NCBI RefSeq assembly: GCF_009906955.1
Contig: NZ_CP047656.1
Location: forward strand, 1,691,501-1,755,500
Source of the DNA: Paraglaciecola mesophila
GTDB lineage: Bacteria > Pseudomonadota > Gammaproteobacteria > Enterobacterales > Alteromonadaceae
Length of the DNA: 64,000 nucleotides
Direction: 5' to 3'
In this document: positions 27,924 through 35,861 of the stretch, one piece after another
Layout: each line of letters opens with the position of its first letter
Numbering within the stretch: the stretch's first letter is position 1
The notes under the pieces: model-generated
Told to the model about the DNA's origin: nothing
Databases searched by the model: none
What the model saw: the letters and a program-made list of their open reading frames with translations, nothing else
Program-made: the position numbers and the translations under genes

Positions 27924-28763
27924 ATGAAGTCAATAGTGCCCATTTTTTCAGGTGGTGGAACTCGATTAACAGTTCATATCGGTGTGTTTGATGCGCTTCA
28001 AAAACTCGACATCCATTTTCAGCACATGGTAGGTGTTTCCGGTGGCTCAATTGTCGCGGCACTATTTTGTTGTGGTGTTCCCCTAGCTGACATAAAACAC
28101 TTGGCCATGACGACAGACTTCAAAAAATTTAAGGGGTTTTCTTTGTTTAGATTGTTACGTCAAGGTGGGTTAAGTTCCGGCGATCAATTTGAAGCCTGGA
28201 TGGACAAGCATCTAAAAGGTCAAACATTTTCTGACATCGAAAAAGACTTACATATATTAGCCACAGACGTCAATGGTGGCGGCCCTGTGGTCTTCAGCCG
28301 TAAAACGAGTCCTGATCTAAAGATATCGAAAGCGGTGCGGTTCTCAATGTCCATACCACTATTTTTCAGCTTTCAAGCTTATAAACACCACGTACTTGTT
28401 GATGGTGCTATTCTATCTGAAGATGCGTTATATCAAGACTGGGCAGGCGATGGTTCACCGGTTATGTGCTTTAAACTAAAAAGTGAACACGTGACTGACT
28501 CGAGCTTCAAAAAAAGTTGGCTGCCATTACGCCAATATGTGATGATGCTAATTAGAACCTTCATGACGGCAATGTCGCGAGAGTACGTACATGCAGAGTA
28601 TTGGCGAAATACTATAATCATTAATACGGGTAAATTATCCCCCGTTGATTTTAATATTACCCCTTTGCAAAAAGAGGAGTTGTACAATATCGGATTTAAA
28701 ACCGCTTTTGAATTTGTACCTAAACGAATGCAGTTTTATACCGATACACAACTAAGGAACTAG
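27924..28763 (+). CDS. Patatin-like phospholipase
   Basis: A 279-residue acyl hydrolase with the patatin signatures: FSGGGTRLTVHIGVFDAL (oxyanion hole), GVSGGSIVAAL with the nucleophile Ser, and DGAILSE carrying the catalytic Asp of the dyad. No signal peptide is seen, so it is probably cytoplasmic or peripheral. It precedes the exosortase-associated acyltransferase by 31 bp; lipid release and acyl transfer might be linked, which is speculative. Confidence 0.87.
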   Translation: MKSIVPIFSGGGTRLTVHIGVFDALQKLDIHFQHMVGVSGGSIVAALFCCGVPLADIKHLAMTTDFKKFKGFSLFRLLRQGGLSSGDQFEAWMDKHLKGQTFSDIEKDLHILATDVNGGGPVVFSRKTSPDLKISKAVRFSMSIPLFFSFQAYKHHVLVDGAILSEDALYQDWAGDGSPVMCFKLKSEHVTDSSFKKSWLPLRQYVMMLIRTFMTAMSREYVHAEYWRNTIIINTGKLSPVDFNITPLQKEELYNIGFKTAFEFVPKRMQFYTDTQLRN

Positions 28764-28794
28764 ATGTGGACTACCGTTTTAAAGATCAAAGCCT

Positions 28795-29604
28795 ATGAAG
28801 CAATTTAGAAAATACGCTGACCTCCCTATTATCGGACCAGTGGTAAAAAAATTAATGAATCTGGTGGTGAGCCAAAAAGCGAACCAAATTTCTAAGCATT
28901 TTGCTGAGTACCTAAGTCCGGTCGTCGCACTTACCGATGAGCTGCGAAATGAATCATATAAAATTAGACATAAGGTATATTGCGAAGAATTGAAATTCGA
29001 GGATTTACGTCCCGATGAGATGGAAACCGATCAATTCGACAGTCACTCTACCCATTGCTTAATCAAACATATTCCCACTGGTGAATACGCTGGTACCGTT
29101 CGGATTGTTCGCTCGACCAGTGAAGAACAGTTGTTACCCATTGAAAAGTACTGTATCAGCTCAATTGCTGACGACGCTGTGCACCCAAGCGACTTTCCGC
29201 GAAGTGAAATATGTGAAATATCACGCTTAGCTGTTCCCGCTCAGTTTCGAAAACGTGCGACGGATAAATTTAAAGGGTCAGCAACAGGTGCGATTAACGA
29301 ACACATATATTCAGAACGAGAGTTACGGTGCTTCCCTTTTATTGCTGTGGGCCTTTACCTATGTGCCGCGTCTACTTCTCGAAAGCATGACATTAAACAC
29401 TGTTTTGTCATGATGGAACCCAGGTTAGCTCGCAGCTTACGTTTTGTTGGCATTCCCTTTCAACAAGTGGGCCCAGTGGTCGAATATCACGGAAAACGCG
29501 CTCCCTATTACATCAGTCGCCATTTATTAATGAGCGGCCTGACGCCAGGATTTAAGCGCATGCTTAAAAACATTGAAAAGAAAGTCGCTACTCAGTTTAA
29601 ATAA
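28795..29604 (+). CDS. PEP-CTERM/exosortase system-associated acyltransferase
   Basis: A 269-residue GNAT-fold protein of the group found with exosortase-A loci, distantly like autoinducer synthases and N-acyl amino acid synthases. Recognisable parts are ESYKIRHKVYCEELKFE (residues about 52-68), SHCLI-like GEYAGTVRIVR, and EISRLAVPAQFRKR. It probably transfers a fatty acyl group. This is an early marker that the region belongs to the XrtA/PEP-CTERM type. The gene is followed by 540 bp without genes. Confidence 0.87.
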   Translation: MKQFRKYADLPIIGPVVKKLMNLVVSQKANQISKHFAEYLSPVVALTDELRNESYKIRHKVYCEELKFEDLRPDEMETDQFDSHSTHCLIKHIPTGEYAGTVRIVRSTSEEQLLPIEKYCISSIADDAVHPSDFPRSEICEISRLAVPAQFRKRATDKFKGSATGAINEHIYSERELRCFPFIAVGLYLCAASTSRKHDIKHCFVMMEPRLARSLRFVGIPFQQVGPVVEYHGKRAPYYISRHLLMSGLTPGFKRMLKNIEKKVATQFK

Positions 29605-30145
29605 ACAAATAACACCTCAAGTTACGGTTTTTCACCTAGGCACGTGTCTCGCGAGAGTATACCGGTGCTTACGCGTTTTAGCGTTTGCTAATGAGGCGAT
29701 AACCTCTATTTATCCACCGTTTCTGTCAGCATTGCCTCCTACATAGAAGTGCGTCTCTTTACCTGACGATAAAGGTTATACCAATTCCATTAAATAACTG
29801 GCCTCTCAGAATTCATCCAGCGGGTTTTGAACAAGGCGTCGGTGTGTAGTAATGGTTGTTCCCTTTCAAATACCGAGAACGTAGTGCAAAACCCGCTGGG
29901 GAATTCCCTTCGGGCGAATTTTAAAAGGACTTACTCTGTGTTGCTCGAACTCGAAAGAGCAAAGGTTAGTTTTTAATAAAGGGCTATCATTCAAGCGCCT
30001 TGATTAAGTCCTTTTAAATTTTCGCTGAGTGGTTAATTATTTAATGGAATTGGTATTATTCTCTCAGAGAATTTTGCGTTTACTCACGGTACCGCCACTT
30101 TGTATAGTATATTCACCATGCTAAATGTTTAACCTAGGAATAAAA
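29605..30145. other. Gene-free interval holding a MITE-like element
   Basis: A 541-bp gap between the acyltransferase and the FAD oxidoreductase. The left 170 bp show no feature I can support. The centre is the inverted-repeat element 29778-30056. The right end carries the ribosome-binding site (AGGA, 30136-30139) of the next gene. Confidence 0.7.
29778..30056. repeat. MITE-like element with perfect 20-bp terminal inverted repeats
   Basis: The ends, 29778-29797 (ATACCAATTCC...) and 30037-30056 (...GGAATTGGTAT), are perfect inverted repeats of 20 bp. Inside are further pairs: CCAGCGGGTTTTG (29817-29829) with CAAAACCCGCTGG (29887-29899), a near-perfect block around TTTTAAAAGGACTTA against TTAAGTCCTTTTAAA (to about 30017), and GCTC/GAGC near 29943-29960. 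The 279-bp unit has no coding potential. A truncated relative lies at 15125-15326. No target-site duplication is obvious. Confidence 0.82.
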
Positions 30146-31774
30146 ATGGTCGTAAAGGAACTTATCCAAACAGCTTTAACTAAAAATGAAGCTTGTGTAT
30201 TTGACGAAGTTCACGCCTCAATGGTGTATGGAAAAACCACATTTTCCAGCAATGTGAGCATTGATTGTGCTGTGCAAATTCTCGATGAAACTGCCATTCC
30301 CAAGTTACTGAAGTTAGCAAATGAACACCAATTTTATCTTTACCCGATCAGTACTGGGAATAATTGGGGTTATGGTTCAATCCAAAGTACGCATATTGAC
30401 GGCCCTAGGGTAGTTGTTGACTTAGGCCAGCTTAACGCGATTATTCCACAGAATAAAAAAGCAGGTTTGGTCACCGTTCAACCTGGTGTCACGCAACAAG
30501 ATTTGTACGACTTTTTACAACAAAATGACTGGCCTTTCATGGTGCCAGTCACAGGTGCAGGTCCAAACTGTAGTATCCTAGCTAACGCCCTTGAAAGAGG
30601 ATATGGCATCACTCCACGCACTGATCACTTTGCGGCGGTAAATGCGTTAAAGGCATATCTTCCTCATCCCGACTTATGCCATTCGAAATTTGAATCTGCG
30701 GTATCAACACTTGATCGCTCCGGGAGTGACTACATCGACAAAACGTTTAAATGGGGCTTAGGCCCTTATATTGATGGCCTTTTTACCCAAAGTAATTTTG
30801 GGATAGTCACAGAAGTGACCATTCGCCTAGCACCTAAACCTGCCCAATTCAGCGCATTCTATTTGCAAGTATTCGACAGCGAAAATTTTAGCGAGGCCGT
30901 TACACTTATCGAGGACACCTTGTTAGAGTCCGAGGGTATTATCGGCTCCATCAACCTAATGGATCGCCGCAGGCTCGTATCTATGGTGGCTCAAAACCCG
31001 AATGGTCAGTCCCAACATGTCGTGATGACTGATGAACAAATTGAAACGATAGCCAAAGAGCAGCGCTTACCCCAATGGATGATTGCAGGCACCATATATG
31101 GCTCTAAAAAGGTCGTAGCTGCCACCCAAGCGCAATTCAAGAAGCGAGCGAAACATATAGGCCAGCTTAACTTCTCAAACAGTTGGTTAATTAATATTGC
31201 AAAATTTATTGCTGACATACCGCTTCCTTCACTTGCGGCAATTGATAAAATAAGAGCTCAACTACGTACCTTGGACGAAGGTATTGAGATCATGCTCGGG
31301 AAACCGAACCAAGTTGCTCTTCCCCTTGCGTACTGGCGAAACCCGCGCGTTGCAGCGAACAAAGAACAATGTTTATTGCCGGATAAAGACAGGTGCGGAT
31401 TACTCTGGTATGCACCATTGATAAAAATGTCACCACAAGTATTGTCAGATTTTGTCGCTTTTGTTAGAGAAACCACTCCCAAATATGGAATCGAGCCCCT
31501 AGTTACATTCACAAACCTGAAGCATGACTGCATCGACTCAACCGTTCCTTTGGTTTTCGATTTGGAGAATCCAGAGGCAGTAAGCGCAGCACATCAATGC
31601 CTCGAAGAGCTATTCACTGAAGGCTGTAAAAAAGGGTATGTCCCCTATCGGATAAATACTCAGCAACAAGCAAAATTGTCGGCCGATGGCATTTTTTGGC
31701 AAACCACAAAACTCTTAAAGCAAGCCATTGACCCAAATGGTATTTTGGCACCGGATAGATATAATCCTCAATAG
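30146..31774 (+). CDS. FAD-dependent oxidase/dehydrogenase, VAO/PCMH-like
   Basis: A flavoprotein of about 542 residues in the vanillyl-alcohol oxidase/p-cresol methylhydroxylase superfamily. The FAD-binding domain includes LYPISTGNNWGYGSIQ, VVVDLGQLN, VTVQPGVTQQDLYDFL and GPNCSILANALERGYG; the C-terminus ends with NGILAPDRY. An upstream ATG at 30125 exists, but AGGA stands 6 bp before the ATG at 30146, so I prefer 30146. The substrate is unknown. It lies between the acyltransferase and PrsT. Confidence 0.82.
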   Translation: MVVKELIQTALTKNEACVFDEVHASMVYGKTTFSSNVSIDCAVQILDETAIPKLLKLANEHQFYLYPISTGNNWGYGSIQSTHIDGPRVVVDLGQLNAIIPQNKKAGLVTVQPGVTQQDLYDFLQQNDWPFMVPVTGAGPNCSILANALERGYGITPRTDHFAAVNALKAYLPHPDLCHSKFESAVSTLDRSGSDYIDKTFKWGLGPYIDGLFTQSNFGIVTEVTIRLAPKPAQFSAFYLQVFDSENFSEAVTLIEDTLLESEGIIGSINLMDRRRLVSMVAQNPNGQSQHVVMTDEQIETIAKEQRLPQWMIAGTIYGSKKVVAATQAQFKKRAKHIGQLNFSNSWLINIAKFIADIPLPSLAAIDKIRAQLRTLDEGIEIMLGKPNQVALPLAYWRNPRVAANKEQCLLPDKDRCGLLWYAPLIKMSPQVLSDFVAFVRETTPKYGIEPLVTFTNLKHDCIDSTVPLVFDLENPEAVSAAHQCLEELFTEGCKKGYVPYRINTQQQAKLSADGIFWQTTKLLKQAIDPNGILAPDRYNPQ

Positions 31775-31923
31775 TAAAACAGAGATTAAAAACGGATGGT
31801 TTTAATCGCTTATATTGTTCCTAATATGAATATGCAATAAAGTGGTCGACGTTATTCGCCTCAACTTGTCCAAAACAGCGCATAAACACAGCGCAGTATT
31901 AAGAATCAACTAATGGAGTTAGT

Positions 31924-34680
31924 ATGCGTATTAAATTTTTATCCTACCTCGTCGCAGTTTCAGCCTTTACGTTAGTCGGTTGCGATTCTAAATCTGCAGA
32001 AGAATATATCGCAGCTGCGAAAGTTCAGTATCAAAAAAATGACACGCAAGCCGCTATTATTGATTTGAAAAATGCTATCGCGCTTGCTCCTAAAAACAAA
32101 GAGGCCCGTGCCAACCTCGGAAAATATTACTTAGGGGCCGGTTCATTTGTTGAATCAGAGAAAGAGTTACGTAGAGCATTAGAGCTAGGGGAAGCAAAAG
32201 ATAGTGTTTACCCAGATTTAGTTAAAGCGATTTATTATCAAAATGATTTTGACCGCTTAATTTTATTAGCCAAAGATTTCACCAGTTCCGATCCCCAAGT
32301 GCAGAGTAGTGTTGCCTTATTTTCATTTCTTGCAGCCTTGAAGCAAACCGATAATGAATCTGATTTGAGTAACGACTTTTCGCTCATGCTTGGCGACGAC
32401 AAGACATTGGCGCAAGTTTATTATGAATTTTCACAAGGCAACCTTGAGGAAGCTGATCAATTATTAACCCGCTTTGAGAACCCACAGCAAAATCATATTG
32501 AAAAACTCATCGTCACTGGCTTATTAAAAGCACAATTAAAACAGTATGCGCCAGCGATTAGCGCGTTAGAACAAGTGGTCAACTTGTCTCCTGAATATTA
32601 TGTGATTCAATTTCAACTAGCCGATATATTGATCAATGCCCAAGAATATGAAAAAGCCAGGACGCTGACCGATCAGTTATTAAAAATTAACGCTAGAAGT
32701 GCATACGCCAACTTACTGATGGCAAAAATAGAATTACATGATGAGAACTATAAAAAGGCATTTGATGCGGCTGAAATTGCCGTACAAAACGGTATCGACA
32801 GCACCCAAAGTAACTTATTAGCCGGTGTCAGTGCATATAAAATAGAGCGCACCGAAAGCGCTTACAAATACTTATCGAAAGCGTCCAAAAGGCTACCCCA
32901 CGATCACATGGCGAATCGCTTGTTAGTGGACGTAAAAATCAGGTTAGGTGAAACAGAGAATCTTGCTGAAATGCTTGAAGGCATTTCAGGTCAAGACGCC
33001 CAAAAATCATCTCTGTTAGAAAGCGCCGCTATGCTGAAATTTAGAGAAGGTGATTTAGAAGGCTCTAAAAGCTTATTTTCCCAAGCTAAAGAAGGTGCTC
33101 CCGACAATGCCGTTACATTATTGCGTGAAGGTTTGGTAAAGCTATCTTCAGGTGATCAATCGGGTATTGAAAGTTTAGAGTCGGCAGTGGAGCTTGATAG
33201 CACACTGAATGAAGCATGGAGTTTGTTAGCACAAGCCCATATGCAAGCCAAGGAACCGCAAAAAGCGCTCGCTGTGGCGAAACGCTGGCAAGCCGTTAAT
33301 GAGGTCGACGGATTAGTATTAGAATCATATATCTATCAGCAGTTGAACGATGATACACAAGCAAGAGGCTTGCTCGACAAAGCGCTTTCATTAGAACCGG
33401 ATAATTTTGCTGCTATGCGCTTTCTCATGCTTTTGAATGCTCGTGAAAAGCGTTTTTCTGAAGCGCGAGAGTTAGCTGAAAAGCTAATTACAACATCGGA
33501 TAATCTAGATGGTAAATATCAACTTGTGCTAACGCTAATAAATATTGCCATAGCGCAAAATGACATGTCTTCGGTAGAATCTTTATTTAAATCTTTGCTT
33601 AACGAGCATAAAGATGAAGAAACTAGCTATACCTTACAATTAAAGGTCGGTCTTACCACATTATATAATTATCAAGGGGAATACCAAAAATCTCTCGCGT
33701 TACTAGAACCTCTGGATGATTCAAAAGACTTTTTTGTATTATCTGCATTAGGTGAAACGTATTCAGGAATGAATGACTTCAACAATGCTAAAGCTACCTT
33801 TCAACGCTTAATCGATGCTTTTCCTCGCGATACCAGAAGTTGGGTTCAATATATAAATTTGCTTAATAAGTTTAACCTTCAACGTGACGCGGTAGATTCT
33901 GCCGCGCGAGCTGAACTCGCGATCCCTAATGATCCCCGCCTAACCGTTCTGAGCATAAGAGCGCTTATCCGCTCAAAAGCCATAGAAAAAGCTCAACAAA
34001 AAATGCAAGCAATGAAGGCGAAAGGTAACAGTTCTCCTATGTTTACCCTTTTTGAGGGTGAAATTGCGCTATTTAATAAAGAGTATGAATCAGCCAGCAA
34101 ACTACTGACACAATACTACAATAATTACCCCTCATGGGATTCTGCCGTGCCATTGGCCAATGCCTTAGCAATGCAAGACAAGGCTGAATTAGGTGGAAAG
34201 TATCTAGTCCAGCAAACAGCCAAAAGTCACTCTAAATTGCGTAACATTCATTATATTGCAGAGTATTACGCAAAAAATGGTGAACAAGATGCGGCGGGCG
34301 AATATTATCAAGCGCTATTGGAACTCATTCCTGAAGACTTTGTTACCTTGAATAATTACGCCAATTTGGCGATCGCCCAAGGCAATACAGGGAAAGCAGT
34401 CGAACTTGCACAAAAGGCATTGAAGATTCAGCCTAATTCTCCTTATGCCATGGATACACTCGGGTGGGCATTATTTCATGAGAATAAATATTCAGACGCG
34501 CTAACTTATATTAAAAAAGCTCACGCTGAATTGCCCAAAAACAATGAAATCACCCTTCATCTTATTGAATTACTAATAGCGACTGGCAGTAAGGACAAGG
34601 CCAATGGTCTCATTAATAGATTCAAGCCGACCAACGATGTAGAAAAAGTTACCCTCACTCGCTTAAGTGAAAGTATTTAA
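31924..34680 (+). CDS. prsT: PEP-CTERM system TPR-repeat lipoprotein PrsT
   Basis: A 918-residue TPR protein, typical of the PrsT family found beside exosortase-A genes. The signal peptide ends in lipobox LVGC (Cys about 20), so it is probably a periplasm-facing lipoprotein. Many TPR units follow, for example AAIIDLKNAIALAPKNKEAR, ARGLLDKALSLEPDNFAA and AVELAQKALKIQPNSPYAMDTLGWALF. It is thought to support export or assembly of the associated EPS or proteins. A hairpin follows the stop. Confidence 0.92.
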   Translation: MRIKFLSYLVAVSAFTLVGCDSKSAEEYIAAAKVQYQKNDTQAAIIDLKNAIALAPKNKEARANLGKYYLGAGSFVESEKELRRALELGEAKDSVYPDLVKAIYYQNDFDRLILLAKDFTSSDPQVQSSVALFSFLAALKQTDNESDLSNDFSLMLGDDKTLAQVYYEFSQGNLEEADQLLTRFENPQQNHIEKLIVTGLLKAQLKQYAPAISALEQVVNLSPEYYVIQFQLADILINAQEYEKARTLTDQLLKINARSAYANLLMAKIELHDENYKKAFDAAEIAVQNGIDSTQSNLLAGVSAYKIERTESAYKYLSKASKRLPHDHMANRLLVDVKIRLGETENLAEMLEGISGQDAQKSSLLESAAMLKFREGDLEGSKSLFSQAKEGAPDNAVTLLREGLVKLSSGDQSGIESLESAVELDSTLNEAWSLLAQAHMQAKEPQKALAVAKRWQAVNEVDGLVLESYIYQQLNDDTQARGLLDKALSLEPDNFAAMRFLMLLNAREKRFSEARELAEKLITTSDNLDGKYQLVLTLINIAIAQNDMSSVESLFKSLLNEHKDEETSYTLQLKVGLTTLYNYQGEYQKSLALLEPLDDSKDFFVLSALGETYSGMNDFNNAKATFQRLIDAFPRDTRSWVQYINLLNKFNLQRDAVDSAARAELAIPNDPRLTVLSIRALIRSKAIEKAQQKMQAMKAKGNSSPMFTLFEGEIALFNKEYESASKLLTQYYNNYPSWDSAVPLANALAMQDKAELGGKYLVQQTAKSHSKLRNIHYIAEYYAKNGEQDAAGEYYQALLELIPEDFVTLNNYANLAIAQGNTGKAVELAQKALKIQPNSPYAMDTLGWALFHENKYSDALTYIKKAHAELPKNNEITLHLIELLIATGSKDKANGLINRFKPTNDVEKVTLTRLSESI

Positions 34681-34696
34681 TCTATGACTATGGCAC

Positions 34697-34725
34697 AGAC
34701 CTAGCAAACGTTGTTTGTTAGGTCT
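34697..34725 (+). terminator. Stem-loop between prsT and the FemAB-like gene
   Basis: AGACCTA-G-CAAAC pairs with GTTTG-T-TAGGTCT around a GTT loop, 12 bp of stem. No clean T-run follows (GTTATGTTTAA), so it may be a weak terminator, an mRNA-stabilising end for prsT, or a structure that hides a Shine-Dalgarno-like TTAGG before the ATG at 34729. Confidence 0.5.
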
Positions 34726-34898
34726 GTTATGTTTAATTCACACGAGTAGCCCGTATCTATACCGTTACCCACTATCCCCTTGAAGATACTGCCCAGCATA
34801 AGGCGCTGTGGGAATGTCTCTATACGCGTTCTGATGCCAGTGTTTTTCTGAGCTGGTCTTGGATCCAAACTTGGTTAGACACGACAAGTAGCTCTCCC

Positions 34899-35855
34899 AT
34901 GGTACTCGCAGCATATCAAGATACCGCTTGTGTAGGATTGGCATTGCTTGCTCAGCGCAAGGCCCCCTCCTCCACGGGTTTTAAAATCAAGCAATTGTGG
35001 TTGCATCGAAGTGGCGAACAGGCAGCAGATCAAGTGTGGATTGAGCACAACGACTTCCTTGTGCAGCGAGATAACAAAGCGCAAATCCGCTTGGCTATGT
35101 TTGAATACCTCTATGAACAAAAAACAATGTGGCAAGAGCTCTATTTTGGTCTAGCGGAATCAAGTGTAATCAATACGCTTACGGCGAAGTCTGCTTTTTA
35201 TCGAGAAGTTATCAGTTCACCAGATTTTGAAGTGGATTTGCTTAATAAAAATCATTTAGATGATTACCTCGCCGATTTATCCAAAAATACCCGTTCTCAA
35301 ATTAGACGCACTAAGAAAATTCTTTCTCAATCAGGCAATTTAGTTCTAGCTTTAGCTGAAAGCGACTCTCAGAAAAAGCAGTTTTTAGACGATATAGCAC
35401 AGTTACATAAAGAGAAGTGGCGAAATACTGAATTTGGTAGCGGGTTTGATAACCCGATTTTTGAACGCTTTCATCATCAATTAATATTTGAAGAAAAAGA
35501 AACAAATAAAACACGTATTTATTGTCTCATGCTCGACAAAAAACCAATGGCATATATCTATATTTTGATTCACGAGAATACTTGGTATTTTTATCTGTCA
35601 GCGATGAAAAGCCATAGTGATAATCGTGTAAAAGTAGGGTTACTCGCCCATGCGTATATTATTCAACAAGCCATATTTGAGGGTGCGACTAAATACAGTT
35701 TTCTAGCCGGTGAAGCACGTTACAAGCGCTCACTGTCAAATCAGCCTGAGGCAAACCAGCAACTGATCTGCTTTTATCAACCAACCCTGTTTATGCGTAC
35801 AAGAGAATACATTCGAAGTGCAAAAAGCGTATTAAAAAATTTACTGAGACATTGA
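34899..35855 (+). CDS. FemAB/CelD-like GNAT protein with abnormal 5' end
   Basis: From the first in-frame ATG the product has 318 residues with the C-terminal GNAT fold of FemAB/CelD-like proteins (NTRSQIRRTKKILSQ, then LHKEKWRN, AYIYILIHENTWYFYLSAM, YSFLAGEARYKRSLS). The frame stays open upstream from 34737 and encodes a plausible family N-terminus (ALWECLYTR then FLSWSWIQTWL) but has no ATG, GTG or TTG there. An ATG at 34729 in another frame could join it after a -1 shift near 34740. So the gene may be frameshifted, use a rare start, or contain a base error. Confidence 0.75.
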   Translation: MVLAAYQDTACVGLALLAQRKAPSSTGFKIKQLWLHRSGEQAADQVWIEHNDFLVQRDNKAQIRLAMFEYLYEQKTMWQELYFGLAESSVINTLTAKSAFYREVISSPDFEVDLLNKNHLDDYLADLSKNTRSQIRRTKKILSQSGNLVLALAESDSQKKQFLDDIAQLHKEKWRNTEFGSGFDNPIFERFHHQLIFEEKETNKTRIYCLMLDKKPMAYIYILIHENTWYFYLSAMKSHSDNRVKVGLLAHAYIIQQAIFEGATKYSFLAGEARYKRSLSNQPEANQQLICFYQPTLFMRTREYIRSAKSVLKNLLRH

Positions 35856-35861
35856 TAGACA

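Noticed and set aside
31784..31807. GATTAAAA / TTTTAATC hairpin before prsT
   Set aside because: AT-only 8-bp stem without a T-run; too weak to call a terminator.
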